A stretch of DNA of 33,127 bases from Candidatus Adlerbacteria bacterium. GTDB taxonomy: Bacteria; Patescibacteriota; Minisyncoccia; Phycocordibacterales; SBAW01. Below the pieces are notes generated by a model. The model worked only from the letters and a program-made list of their open reading frames with translations, was not told the origin of the DNA and did not search any database. Made by a program: the position numbers and the translations under genes. Positions 7,487 to 18,692 of the stretch are shown piece after piece (within the stretch, counting starts at the first letter, position 1; the number at the start of each line of letters is the position of its first letter). The DNA is taken from assembly GCA_903915735.1 (NCBI GenBank), contig CAIWUA010000047.1:1-33127 (forward strand), read 5' to 3'.

Positions 7487-7990
7487 ATGGCCTATGCATC
7501 GGTTTCGTTCGGCACTACCCGCCTCGTGTTCCTGGTTGGTCCGGTCGCCATTAAGGTGGCCCGTGTCCGATTAGTAAGCCCATTGTGGCGTGCGTACCGC
7601 CTGTTGCGCGAAGGGCGCTTGGCTCAAACTTGCGAGTTGCATCGGGAGGAGCACGGGCATCCGCTGTATGCAGCTCTCATGATATTTATCCTGGGTGGTA
7701 TCAGGGCAAATCTCAATGAGCGAAAAGTGTACAAGGCCTTTCCGCGAGCGGCCTTTGCTCCTACGTACTTTTCGTTCCTCGGCCTGGTCAACGTACAGGC
7801 ACGAGGCGAGCCCATCGAGCCGCAAGAACTCCCGGCAAGTATGCTTGGGATCAATGGCGTAATGATGGATTACTACGATCTCAAGTACTTCAACATGTGC
7901 AAGATCGGCGGCACCCTTTGCCTGATCGATTACGGCGGCGACCGCCTGCAAAGGCACCTGTTTTCGCAGCCAAGTCTTGCATTTGCTTAA
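7487..7990 (+). CDS. Small protein with kinase-like sequence motifs, function unknown
   Basis: SD GGGAGGGAAGT before ATG; VAIKVARV (VAIK-like) and YYDLKYFNMCKIGGTLCLIDYGG (DLKxxN...DFG-like). Confidence 0.75.
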   Translation: MAYASVSFGTTRLVFLVGPVAIKVARVRLVSPLWRAYRLLREGRLAQTCELHREEHGHPLYAALMIFILGGIRANLNERKVYKAFPRAAFAPTYFSFLGLVNVQARGEPIEPQELPASMLGINGVMMDYYDLKYFNMCKIGGTLCLIDYGGDRLQRHLFSQPSLAFA

Positions 7991-7995
7991 GCGTC

Positions 7996-8029
7996 ACTCC
8001 TCCAAAATCCGGAGGAGTTTTTCTTTTTA
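7996..8029 (+). terminator. Rho-independent terminator
   Basis: ACTCCTCC aaaatcc GGAGGAGT then TTTTTCTTTTT. Confidence 0.85.
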
Positions 8030-8053
8030 GTTTGTGTTAAAATGGCCCTAAGT

Positions 8054-8803
8054 ATGGACAAGGGTCTGCATATATCGCTCGCGGCCGAGCGGGTGGGTAC
8101 CTTTTTGGGTTTGCCTATCACTAACACACTTATCACCATGTGGGTGGTCATGGCCGTGCTTATAGTCGTTGCTTTTTTGGTGCGCCGGAGTCTCAACGTG
8201 GTGCCCGGCAAGCTGCAAAACGCCTTCGAGATGCTTATCGAGTACGTACTTGGGATGATGGAGCAGACCTTTGGCAGCCGCGCTACTGCCATACGCTACT
8301 TTCCCCTCATTGCGACTATTTTTGTCTTTATTTTGGCGTCGAACCTCTTTGATTTTATCCCCATCTTTGGCTCCATCGGCTTTCATCGCGGCAGTGAGTT
8401 TGTACCGCTCTTCCACCCCGTTAACGCCGACCTCAACACCACGCTTGCGCTCGCTATCATATCGTTTTTTGTTATCGAGTTCTCCGGCATACTCACCCTA
8501 GGTGTGTTGAAGTACGGCTCAAAATTTGTTAATGTCAGACAAGGCGCGATGATGTTTGTCGTAGGGCTCCTTGAGCTCATCGGGAACCTTGCGCGTCTCA
8601 TCTCGTTCTCCTTTAGGCTCTTTGGGGCCATTTTTGCGGGCGAGGTGCTGCTGATGGTTATCGGCACGTTTGTGCCGTACTTTTTGCCGGTGCCGCTCAT
8701 GGCCTTTGAGGCTTTTATCGGCCTCCTGCAAGCGGGCATCTTTGCGATTCTGACTATGGCGTTCATCAAGATCGCGATAGAAGAGCCGCACGTAGCGCAT
8801 TAA
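8054..8803 (+). CDS. atpB: F1Fo ATP synthase subunit a (ORF track start 8042; ATG 8054 follows a TAAAAT -10)
   Basis: NLFDFIPIFG, ELIGNLARLISFSFRLFGAIFAGEVLL, GLLQAGIFAILTMAFIKIAIEE. Confidence 0.95.
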   Translation: MDKGLHISLAAERVGTFLGLPITNTLITMWVVMAVLIVVAFLVRRSLNVVPGKLQNAFEMLIEYVLGMMEQTFGSRATAIRYFPLIATIFVFILASNLFDFIPIFGSIGFHRGSEFVPLFHPVNADLNTTLALAIISFFVIEFSGILTLGVLKYGSKFVNVRQGAMMFVVGLLELIGNLARLISFSFRLFGAIFAGEVLLMVIGTFVPYFLPVPLMAFEAFIGLLQAGIFAILTMAFIKIAIEEPHVAH

Positions 8804-8829
8804 TTAATTATTAAATTAGTAAGTAGTAA

Positions 8830-9063
<234 letters not shown>

Positions 9064-9066
9064 CTC

Positions 9067-9507
9067 ATGTCGGCGGTTCTCTCTACATTTGGCATAGACT
9101 GGCGGTTGCTGCTTATTAATGCGGTCAACTTTGGAGTGCTTATGCTCGCGCTGTGGTACTTTCTCTACGGGCCTATCACCACAATGCTCGAGGAGCGCCG
9201 CCAAAAGGTAGTCAAGGGAGTTGAGGACGCACAAGCCGCCGCCGTTAAGCTTGCCGAAATAGAGGGTTCGCGCAAAGAGGTGTTGGCCCACGCCGGCAAA
9301 GAGGCCGACGCTATTGTGGCCGAGGCTCGTGCCGCTGCGTTGCAAAAAGAGCACGACATACTTGCCGCCGGCGAAGCGAGAGCCGGGCAGGCGCTTAAAG
9401 AGGCTGCCGCACAAGCGCTTGAGCTTAAAACACAAGCTATAGAGGAGAGCAAACAAGAAGTCGCCAAACTCATCGTCTTGGGGATGCAAAAGGCGATGAA
9501 CAAATAA
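9067..9507 (+). CDS. atpF: ATP synthase subunit b
   Basis: INAVNFGVLMLALWYFLYGPITTMLEERRQKVVKGVEDAQ; position between atpE and the short delta ORF. Confidence 0.92.
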   Translation: MSAVLSTFGIDWRLLLINAVNFGVLMLALWYFLYGPITTMLEERRQKVVKGVEDAQAAAVKLAEIEGSRKEVLAHAGKEADAIVAEARAAALQKEHDILAAGEARAGQALKEAAAQALELKTQAIEESKQEVAKLIVLGMQKAMNK

Positions 9508-9509
9508 CT

Positions 9510-9749
9510 ATGCTTGCTACCGACTACGCCAAAGCGCTATACCAGTTGGGCGAAAAGCAAAATTATTTGCCCGGCCTGCGCGAGGCGCTTAAGCGTCGCG
9601 GGCACGAAAAGTTATTGCCGCAGATTTTTGCAGAGTACAAAAAGTTGGTCTTGGGCGCCGAGCGGTTAGCCGAGCATAAAAAAGTAACTCCCGAAAAAGA
9701 ACAAACGCGCATATTGCTAGAGTTGTACAAAAAATTGATACATGGCTAA
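9510..9749 (+). CDS. atpH: Putative minimal ATP synthase delta subunit (79 aa)
   Basis: Operon position between atpF and atpA; N-terminal [15 protein letters not shown] resembles delta/OSCP. Confidence 0.65.
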   Translation: MLATDYAKALYQLGEKQNYLPGLREALKRRGHEKLLPQIFAEYKKLVLGAERLAEHKKVTPEKEQTRILLELYKKLIHG

Positions 9750-11304
9750 CTTCATCGAACAATTTAAAAAAGAGATAGAGGGCTTTACGCCGACGACGCG
9801 CCCCGCTAACAGCGGCGTGGTGTTGCGTGTGGGCGACGGTGTCGCCGAGATAGAGGGCCTGCGCGGCGCGGTAATGTCAGAGATGGTGCGTTTTGACACG
9901 GCACACGGCAAAAAGCTTGAGGGCGCCATAGGCACGAGCGAGATTTACGGCGTGGTCCTTAACCTCGAAGAGGAGTCGGTACGCGCGATTATTTTGGGCG
10001 ACACCAGCGCGGTTGCCGAGGGTATGGAGGTGATCCCGACCGGGCAGGTGCTGAGCATCCCGGTGGGGGATGCGCTCTTGGGTCGCGTGGTAAGCCCGCT
10101 CGGCGAGCCGCTGGATGCGCTTGGGCCGATTGCATCAGTAAAACGAAACCCCATCGAGCGCGAGGCCTACGGCGTGATGAGCCGCCAGTCGGTTAACCAG
10201 CCGCTGCACACCGGCATCAAGGCTATCGACTCGATGATCCCGATAGGCCGCGGCCAGCGCGAGCTTATCATTGGCGACCGCTACACCGGCAAGACCACCG
10301 TCGCTATCGACACCATCCTTAACCAAAAAGCCGAACCTAAAGAGTCGCGCCCGATTTGTATCTACGTATCGATCGGCCAAAAAGAAAGTAAGACCGCACG
10401 CCTGGTCGCGCAGCTTAAAGAGGCGGGTGCGATGGAGTACACCATTGTGGTTGATGCCGGTTCGTCGGCGCCGGCCGCGATGCAGTACCTGGCGCCGTTT
10501 GCCGGTGCGGCTATCGGCGAGTACTTTATGGACTCTGGTCGCGACGCGCTCATTATTTATGACGACCTGTCCAAACACGCGGTCGCGTACCGCCAGTTGT
10601 CATTGTTGCTCCGCCGTCCGCCGGGCCGCGAGGCATACCCGGGCGACGTCTTTTACTTGCACTCGCGTTTGCTCGAGCGTGCGGCCAAACTCAACAAAGA
10701 GTACGGCGGCGGCTCGTTGACCGCACTGCCGATTATCGAGACCCAAGAGGGCGACGTGTCGGGCTATATCCCGACCAACGTTATTTCGATTACCGACGGG
10801 CAAATCTTCCTCGAGACCGACCTCTTTAACAAAGGTATGCGCCCCGCGATTAACGCCGGCATTTCGGTATCGCGCGTCGGTTCGTCGGCACAAACCAAGG
10901 CGATGAAAAAGGTGTCCGGTCGCATCAAGCTCGAGTTGGCCCAGTTTAGAGAGCTCGAGGCGTTTATGCAGTTTGCCCAAGACCTCGATCCCGAGACTAA
11001 AAAGCGCATCGACAGCGGCCAGCGCATGATGGCGATTTTGCGCCAAAAAAACGGCCAGCCGATGGCGTTTGAGCGCCAAGCGGTGATTATCTATGCGGCA
11101 GTCAACGGCTACTTGTCGAAGGTATCCGTCGATCGCGTCCCCGAGTACGAAGAAAAGTTGATGACCTATCTCGATACGCACGCACCAGAGGTGCTTGCGA
11201 GCATTGAAAAGGCGCGCGAGATGGCAACCCAAACCGAAGAAGAGTTAAAGGTGCAGTTGGCTAAGTTTGCCGAGACACACCCCGACCTCGTGGCAAACAA
11301 CTAA
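9742..11304 (+). CDS. atpA: ATP synthase subunit alpha
   Basis: [60 protein letters not shown]. Confidence 0.98.
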   Translation: MANFIEQFKKEIEGFTPTTRPANSGVVLRVGDGVAEIEGLRGAVMSEMVRFDTAHGKKLEGAIGTSEIYGVVLNLEEESVRAIILGDTSAVAEGMEVIPTGQVLSIPVGDALLGRVVSPLGEPLDALGPIASVKRNPIEREAYGVMSRQSVNQPLHTGIKAIDSMIPIGRGQRELIIGDRYTGKTTVAIDTILNQKAEPKESRPICIYVSIGQKESKTARLVAQLKEAGAMEYTIVVDAGSSAPAAMQYLAPFAGAAIGEYFMDSGRDALIIYDDLSKHAVAYRQLSLLLRRPPGREAYPGDVFYLHSRLLERAAKLNKEYGGGSLTALPIIETQEGDVSGYIPTNVISITDGQIFLETDLFNKGMRPAINAGISVSRVGSSAQTKAMKKVSGRIKLELAQFRELEAFMQFAQDLDPETKKRIDSGQRMMAILRQKNGQPMAFERQAVIIYAAVNGYLSKVSVDRVPEYEEKLMTYLDTHAPEVLASIEKAREMATQTEEELKVQLAKFAETHPDLVANN

Positions 11305-11305
11305 T

Positions 11306-13617
<2,312 letters not shown>

Positions 13618-13619
13618 CT

Positions 13620-13856
13620 ATGCACATAGTGATTGCACAAGTAGACGAAGTGCTCTTTGAGGGCGAGGCACACAGTATGACCGTGCCCGGCGCGGAGGGC
13701 GAGATGACGCTGCTCGGCGAGCACATGCCGCTTATCTCGACGCTTAAAGAGGGCGACATCCGCGTGCACGTGTCCAAAGATACCGAGCCAAAAATATTCC
13801 ACGTCCAAGGCGGCATCCTAGAGGTCCGCGCCGATGGTGCAACGGTTATTCTCTAA
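13620..13856 (+). CDS. atpC: ATP synthase subunit epsilon, beta-sandwich domain only (78 aa)
   Basis: DEVLFEGEAHSMTVPGAEGEMTLLGEHMPLISTLKEGDIRV; ends after GGILEVRADGATVIL. Confidence 0.93.
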   Translation: MHIVIAQVDEVLFEGEAHSMTVPGAEGEMTLLGEHMPLISTLKEGDIRVHVSKDTEPKIFHVQGGILEVRADGATVIL

Positions 13857-13890
13857 ATTTAGGTTTTGTTGTACTATCGTTATTGAGTAA

Positions 13891-13963
13891 GGGCCCGTAG
13901 CTCACTTGGTAGAGCGCTTCCATGGCATGGAAGAGGTAACCGGTTCGATCCCGGTCGGGTCCA
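13891..13963 (+). tRNA. tRNA-Ala (anticodon GGC)
   Basis: GGGCCCG...CGGGTCC-A; anticodon loop ATGGCAT; G3:U70; TACTAT -10 at 13872. Confidence 0.95.
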
Positions 13964-13987
13964 CAAAATCAGCGCCCGTGCTTTTTC

Positions 13988-14016
13988 TTTACATTCGGTG
14001 CGTTTTTTGCGATAGT
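13988..14016 (+). promoter_or_regulatory. Promoter of the 14060 gene
   Basis: TTTACA (13988-13993), 17 bp, GATAGT (14011-14016). Confidence 0.6.
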
Positions 14017-14059
14017 GCGCTTAGACGCTCACCATAGTTCGAATCAAGGAGGAGGCCGC

Positions 14060-14887
14060 ATGAACGGCATTTTGCACGTTGCTATCAAACAGGCACTCTC
14101 GGCACAAAAGCCGCGGGGTCATGTCGATATCGACTATCGCTGGTCGGTCATCAAAGCTGCACTTCGCTCCAACCCTGTGGCGCAAGCCGTGTCCGACTCG
14201 ATCGATCTTAAGACGATCGAAAAGATGCTGCCGGTCTTGTTTGAATTTACGCCTCATATCAAGACTGTCGGCGTGTGCACGGTCGAGTTTGAGTCTCAAA
14301 CGATCAGGAGCAGCGTAAACGAGGCTTGGCTGCTCGACCTTGACCCGTCGACCGATCGTCTGACGTTGCGGGTATGTCTGCATCCCAACGTTATCGCTGT
14401 CGTGCGGTTGCAACTCGGGCCGCGTAACTCGCTTGCACGCTCGAGCCAAGAGCTATGCTCGGCTATGGCGACTATTCGCGGCGCCTTCCCGCCTACGGCG
14501 GTGGCCGACTCGCACACCGAGGTACAAAAGACGCGGCTAGAGGAGAAGGTCCGCCTAGTTGAGGGGCTTTTCGAGCGTTGTCCTAAGGCGACGCTCGAAG
14601 AAAAGATGCTCATGGTCACGTATGTCATGCGCAAGACCGCTCTTCGAAAAAAGACCAAGTTTATGGTCCCGATGAGCTCGTACGTAGATGTGTTTAGGCT
14701 CATCTGCGTCAAAGACCGCCCTTCGCTTAAGGATCTGGATAAGACCCTCGAGATCCTCGAGAGAAACCAAGAGGCCGAGCCCAGGCACCAGTTTGGCGGC
14801 CGAGAGAATAATATCTCGGTACACGTTCTCGAGAAGGGATGGCGCCGCCTCGGCAAACTTTTGTCCGAGAATATTAAGTACGAGTAA
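14060..14887 (+). CDS. Hypothetical protein (275 aa)
   Basis: SD AAGGAGGAGG 4 nt before ATG; starts MNGILHVAIKQALSAQKPRG; own promoter and terminator; no family recognised. Confidence 0.8.
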   Translation: MNGILHVAIKQALSAQKPRGHVDIDYRWSVIKAALRSNPVAQAVSDSIDLKTIEKMLPVLFEFTPHIKTVGVCTVEFESQTIRSSVNEAWLLDLDPSTDRLTLRVCLHPNVIAVVRLQLGPRNSLARSSQELCSAMATIRGAFPPTAVADSHTEVQKTRLEEKVRLVEGLFERCPKATLEEKMLMVTYVMRKTALRKKTKFMVPMSSYVDVFRLICVKDRPSLKDLDKTLEILERNQEAEPRHQFGGRENNISVHVLEKGWRRLGKLLSENIKYE

Positions 14888-14888
14888 C

Positions 14889-14915
14889 CCGCACCGACAA
14901 GGTGCGGTTTTTTTT
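14889..14915 (+). terminator. Rho-independent terminator
   Basis: CCGCACC gacaa GGTGCGG TTTTTTTT. Confidence 0.9.
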
Positions 14916-14931
14916 CTGTTATTATTAGCGC

Positions 14932-15888
14932 ATGGTCGAGGTCTTTGCGCTGGTTATCTATAGTGTGCAGTGGCTTGGCGTCGTACTCGGCGTCGGGGCC
15001 GAGGTCGTGCTCTTGGTGGCACATCTTATAGCGCTGCACCATCGCCAGCCGCAGTGGATAGAGAGCGTGCCCGCGGTGCGCGCGGCGCAGTTTATAGGCT
15101 TGTTGCTTATTGTCGCCTCGGGCGTGGCGGCGGTCGTGTATCAATTTTTAATAGGGGACACGGCGCCTTTGTTTATGGCCGTGTTTGGGTTTAAGTGGGC
15201 GCTTATTATCGCGCTTAGCGTGGCCTATATGCTCGAAAAGAATTTGCTTCGCGGCCACGCGGTGCTCGAGGGCTTTACCGGCGCCACCTGGCTCGCACTC
15301 TTTTTGGTGCATAGCGTTGCGCCCATATCGCCGTGGCTCGACCTTATACTTTTTTATACGGCGTGGATAATTGCCTTCGGCGTTGTGTGGGGCTCGTTTG
15401 TACTGTTGATGAAATATACGGGAAAAGGTTCGATCACAGCTCCGGCGGCGAAACTTCCTGATCAAAAGGTCCCTGGGTTTACTCGTCCTGCGGAAAAGCC
15501 GCAGGCGAGGCCAGACCATTTTGCTCAGAAAGTTTCGCCGCCTCCGCCCCCACCTGTTCCTAAACCTGTGCCCCCACCACCACCGCCTACTCCAATAGTC
15601 GTTTCTGCGCCGCCACCGCCTCCTCCTGCACCTAAACCTACACCTCCACCCGTGCCCTCCATAGCTTTAGCGAAGGAGGGACCGGCACCAGTGCTGGCAT
15701 CTAAGCCTATTAACTTGCCTGTTATAGAGCCGCTCGAGCTTGCCGCGCCGCGTGTTACCCAGGCTGCCAAACCTGCGGTTGCGCGCTACGCGCCCGACTA
15801 TGACCACATGCCTGGGCTTAGGGTGATGCCGCAGCGCGTCGAGGACCTGCATCTGCAAAATCGCGGCCCTGTGGTGCAGGCCGCATAA
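14932..15888 (+). CDS. Multi-TM membrane protein with long proline-rich C-terminal region
   Basis: Hydrophobic N-terminal half then [28 protein letters not shown] 6 nt before ATG. Confidence 0.8.
   Translation: MVEVFALVIYSVQWLGVVLGVGAEVVLLVAHLIALHHRQPQWIESVPAVRAAQFIGLLLIVASGVAAVVYQFLIGDTAPLFMAVFGFKWALIIALSVAYMLEKNLLRGHAVLEGFTGATWLALFLVHSVAPISPWLDLILFYTAWIIAFGVVWGSFVLLMKYTGKGSITAPAAKLPDQKVPGFTRPAEKPQARPDHFAQKVSPPPPPPVPKPVPPPPPPTPIVVSAPPPPPPAPKPTPPPVPSIALAKEGPAPVLASKPINLPVIEPLELAAPRVTQAAKPAVARYAPDYDHMPGLRVMPQRVEDLHLQNRGPVVQAA
15444..15542 (+). repeat. 99-bp near-perfect long hairpin in frame inside 14932-15888
   Basis: Terminal 13-bp inverted repeats GGCGGCGAAACTT/AAGTTTCGCCGCC; arms alignable throughout (about 39 matched pairs) to CCTGCGG-AAAAG-CCGCAGG. 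Confidence 0.88.
15655..15680 (+). repeat. Element family B copy 2: 26-bp interrupted palindrome
   Basis: CCCTCC ATA GCT TT AGC GAA GGAGGG; encodes SIALAKEG. Confidence 0.8.
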
Positions 15889-15896
15889 TATACACT

Positions 15897-16511
15897 ATGC
15901 AATTCTTTGCTGATCACAAAAAGAAAAAGATAGTCATACTGCTCGGCCACCCCGACACCGCCCCCACGCATACCAGCAACTTGGCGATGCTTTACGAGTC
16001 GGCCGCCCGTAAAGCAGGGCATGAGGTGCGGCGCTTTAATATAGGTGAGATGAAGTTTGACCCGATACTCCATCACGGCTACCGCCAAATCCAAACGTGC
16101 GAGCCCGACCTGGTGGCGTTTCAAGAGGCGATTAAATGGTGCGACCATTTTGTGTTGCTGTACCCCAACTGGTGGTGCACCATGCCTGCGTTGCTTAAGG
16201 GTTTGTTTGACCGCGCGTGGATACCGGGGGTCGCCTTTAGGATGCGCAAAGATTGGGTGGGGCAGCACATTGGTGGCTGGTACCGGCTGCAAAAGGGCAA
16301 GACCGCGCGGGTTATTGTATTGTCGGGCACGCATCCGTTTTTAATCTGGATGCTGTTTGGCGACTACACCAACGAGATCAAGCGGGGGATACTGTGGTTT
16401 GCCGGATTTAAAGTCAGGTTGTCGCTCTTTGGCCCGTCCGAAAAAGCCCCGGAGTGGAAGCAAAACGAGTGGCGCAAAAAAGTTATTAGGTTGGGAACGT
16501 TGGGGGAATAA
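15897..16511 (+). CDS. NAD(P)H:quinone oxidoreductase-like flavodoxin-fold protein
   Basis: [46 protein letters not shown]...[30 protein letters not shown]. Confidence 0.85.
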   Translation: MQFFADHKKKKIVILLGHPDTAPTHTSNLAMLYESAARKAGHEVRRFNIGEMKFDPILHHGYRQIQTCEPDLVAFQEAIKWCDHFVLLYPNWWCTMPALLKGLFDRAWIPGVAFRMRKDWVGQHIGGWYRLQKGKTARVIVLSGTHPFLIWMLFGDYTNEIKRGILWFAGFKVRLSLFGPSEKAPEWKQNEWRKKVIRLGTLGE

Positions 16512-16536
16512 AAAAACACCACTCAAACGAGTGGTG
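16508..16536 (-). terminator. Terminator of the small minus-strand gene
   Basis: CACCACTC aaac GAGTGGTG with a + strand A tract (T tract on -). Confidence 0.8.
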
Positions 16537-16546
16537 GTCTTGACCA

Positions 16547-16720
16547 TTAGTGCTTGAAGAGCAGCACAACGACAACGATAAAAAGTGCAACCCAGCCCCA
16601 CGTGTGCCAGTCGAGCGAGAAGGTGCGAGCAGGCGCTTGCCTTGAAGCTGACTCAATTTCATAGGGCATTACGCAAGGTTCATCACTCCGACGGAACGGC
16701 CTTCTGTTGTAGCCGAGCAT
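16547..16720 (-). CDS. 57-aa single-TM small protein (track ORF starts too early at 16819)
   Basis: GGGAGGAAAAAATG start; MLGYNRRPFRRSDEPCVMPYEIESASRQAPARTFSLDWHTWGWVALFIVVVVLLFKH. Confidence 0.75.
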   Translation of the reverse strand: MLGYNRRPFRRSDEPCVMPYEIESASRQAPARTFSLDWHTWGWVALFIVVVVLLFKH

Positions 16721-16756
16721 TTTTTCCTCCCGTTGCGAAAACCAGTCTGAACTGAT

Positions 16757-16764
16757 ATTGTAAT
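16757..16764. promoter_or_regulatory. Candidate overlapping divergent -10s between the small TM gene (-) and ychF (+)
   Basis: ATTGTAAT: TGTAAT (+) 6 nt before the ychF ATG; TACAAT (-) 36 nt before the minus ATG. Confidence 0.5.
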
Positions 16765-16770
16765 TTTTAT

Positions 16771-17721
16771 ATGAGTTTGTCAATCGGGATAGTCGGGCTG
16801 CCCAACGTGGGCAAGTCAACGCTTTTTAACGCGCTCACTAAAAAGAGCGTGCTGGTGGCCAACTACCCGTTTGCCACCATCGATCCGTCGGTGGGCGTCG
16901 TGGCCGTGCCCGACGAGCGGCGCGAGCAATTGGCGAAGTTTAGCCAATCTGAAAAGGATGTACCGGCGGCGGTCGAGTTTGTCGACATCGCAGGGTTGGT
17001 TAAGGGCGCGGCCGACGGCGAGGGCTTGGGCAACCAATTTTTGTCGCATATCCGCGAGGTGGACGCTATTGCCCACGTGGTGCGGATTTTTGAAAATCCC
17101 AACATCACCAACACCCAAGAGCACCTCGACCCCGTGTCGGACATCGAGCTTATCAACACCGAGCTCGAGCTCTTTGACGTCGAGTCCAAAGACAAAACGC
17201 GCCTGCTCGGCAAAAAGCCGGTGCTCTATGTGCTCAACAAAGAGGCGGGCGGCCACAACCTCGATGAGACGCCGAGCGACCCGCGCTGGGTGCACCTGAT
17301 GGATTATTTTCAGAAGACCGGCGCGCAATATGTGATAGTAGACGCGGGTGTTGAGTCTGAATTAAAAGATTTGCACACCGACGACAAGCAGCAGTTTAGG
17401 CAAGAGTACGGCGTGTTTGACGACGGTATCAACGGGCTTATCCGCGGCGGGTACGAGCTGCTTGGGCTTATCTCATTTTTTACCACCGGCAAAGACGAGA
17501 CCCGTGCGTGGACTATTAAACGCGGCTCAACAGCCCCGGTTGCGGGGGCGGCGATCCATACCGACTTTAAAGACAAATTTATCCGCGCTGAAGTAATAAA
17601 CTGGCAAACTCTAATAGAAGCCGGCAGCCGTGCAAAAGCTCGCGACTTGGGACAACTCCGCACCGAGGGCAAAGAGTATGTGGTCAAAGATGGCGACGTC
17701 ATAGAATTTTTGCACGGGTAG
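16771..17721 (+). CDS. ychF: Redox-regulated ATPase/GTPase YchF, short form
   Basis: IGIVGLPNVGKSTLFNALTKKSVLVANYPFATIDPSVGVVAVPDERREQLA; TGS-domain end ALRTEGKEYVVKDGDVIEFLHG-like. Confidence 0.96.
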   Translation: MSLSIGIVGLPNVGKSTLFNALTKKSVLVANYPFATIDPSVGVVAVPDERREQLAKFSQSEKDVPAAVEFVDIAGLVKGAADGEGLGNQFLSHIREVDAIAHVVRIFENPNITNTQEHLDPVSDIELINTELELFDVESKDKTRLLGKKPVLYVLNKEAGGHNLDETPSDPRWVHLMDYFQKTGAQYVIVDAGVESELKDLHTDDKQQFRQEYGVFDDGINGLIRGGYELLGLISFFTTGKDETRAWTIKRGSTAPVAGAAIHTDFKDKFIRAEVINWQTLIEAGSRAKARDLGQLRTEGKEYVVKDGDVIEFLHG

Positions 17722-17739
17722 AGACAGGTGTCGTATAGT
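17710..17739 (+). promoter_or_regulatory. Promoter of the candidate ncRNA
   Basis: TTGCAC (17710-17715), 18 bp, TATAGT (17734-17739). Confidence 0.65.
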
Positions 17740-17745
17740 AGTATT

Positions 17746-17894
17746 GCTCGCTCTTTCGAGGTCATCCGGTAATGGGCACGGCTCGCAAGGCCTCCTTAGG
17801 ATGCAGGCGACTGATTCCTAATTTAGGGACGGCAGGTTGCGCCACGGAGAGTGGGCACTTATTTCTCTCAGTCTTTAATGGCTGAGAGTTTTTT
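17746..17894 (+). ncRNA. Candidate structured ncRNA of about 150 nt
   Basis: Promoter directly upstream; hairpins TTAGGA...TCCTAA and TGCgCCAC-ggaga-GTGGGCA; ends in CTCTCAG...CTGAGAG-TTTTTT. Confidence 0.5.
17865..17894 (+). terminator. Rho-independent terminator
   Basis: CTCTCAG tctttaatgg CTGAGAG TTTTTT. Confidence 0.8.
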
Positions 17895-17950
17895 ATAAAA
17901 ACCACTCCTGTGGTATAGTCCTCGCCAGATAGAACAGAAAGGACCTTTGC

Positions 17951-18631
17951 ATGTTCAAGCATCCTCTGGAGAATCCGTCTCTGGCGCCATACGGGCTCAC
18001 TACGCCGTTGTCCTACCAACGCTTGCAGTACAAGCCAACAACAAACCCGTACTGGGTTAATCAAGAAAAACTGCTGGCCGAAATGTGGGACAAGTGCAAC
18101 CGCGCCGACGCACCGCGCCCGTTGCCAGTGCAGACTATCATCCACGAAATCCTGCCGGGACAAAAGCGGCGCAACCATCTTGCCCAAGGAAACTTCGTTT
18201 TTGAAGGCAAGCCGTATCTGACCCGCGACCTCATGATGCTCTCGAGTATTGTACAGTGGCTTGGCAGCAACGTCGGCAACTGTTTTCTTATACGCGACAT
18301 ATCACAGAAACTTGGCTACAGTCTTGAGCGAGAGTTCTTGACGAAGTATGCCGAGGACTCCAAGATTCACGACATGGTGACGTTTTGGTGCCACATCTGC
18401 ACTCCAAAGTGCAAAGAGCCCACATACTTCAGCCTTATCGGCGAAAGTAATCATCGCTACAACCCGCGGACTGTGACCGATCGGGATGTGGCAGTGGTGG
18501 ATGGGCTATTGCGCTGGTTGGGTCGCCCTGCCGGGCGTGGGTTCCTCTCTCGCTACGAGGCCCGCAGAAAACGTGCCTGGAATATGGTTGATGCTCAAAG
18601 GCAAAAAGCGCGGCACACCAACGCTGCGTAA
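17951..18631 (+). CDS. Hypothetical protein (226 aa)
   Basis: SD GAAAGGACC; extended -10 TGGTATAGT at 17911-17919; terminator downstream; no family recognised. Confidence 0.8.
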   Translation: MFKHPLENPSLAPYGLTTPLSYQRLQYKPTTNPYWVNQEKLLAEMWDKCNRADAPRPLPVQTIIHEILPGQKRRNHLAQGNFVFEGKPYLTRDLMMLSSIVQWLGSNVGNCFLIRDISQKLGYSLEREFLTKYAEDSKIHDMVTFWCHICTPKCKEPTYFSLIGESNHRYNPRTVTDRDVAVVDGLLRWLGRPAGRGFLSRYEARRKRAWNMVDAQRQKARHTNAA

Positions 18632-18640
18632 CCAAAAAAT

Positions 18641-18669
18641 AAGACCTGCCCAATTTGGCAGGTCTTTTT
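18641..18669 (+). terminator. Rho-independent terminator
   Basis: AAGACCTGCC caattt GGCAGGTCTT TTT. Confidence 0.88.
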
Positions 18670-18692
18670 CTATAAATGATATACTAGGGGAC

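Noticed and set aside
15444-15542. 99-bp hairpin as an integron attC site
   Set aside because: Imperfect hairpin of suitable size, but the canonical RYYYAAC/GTTRRRY boxes are absent and it lies inside an ORF with no integrase nearby.
15541-15660. Proline-rich CCN tract as a tandem repeat or CRISPR-like array
   Set aside because: Irregular units with no constant spacer or repeat; explained as a PPP/KP low-complexity linker.
15525-15770. Gly-rich minus-strand ORF opposite the proline-rich linker
   Set aside because: Mirror image of CCN-rich proline codons on the + strand; no independent start signals.
17151-17175. GTCGGACATCGAGCTT in ychF as a degenerate family A copy
   Set aside because: Only the left half matches; it encodes the conserved DIELINTEL of YchF in a different frame.
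17762-18187. 141-aa minus ORF across the candidate ncRNA and the 17951 gene
   Set aside because: No start signals; overlaps a + strand promoter, terminator and SD-equipped ORF.
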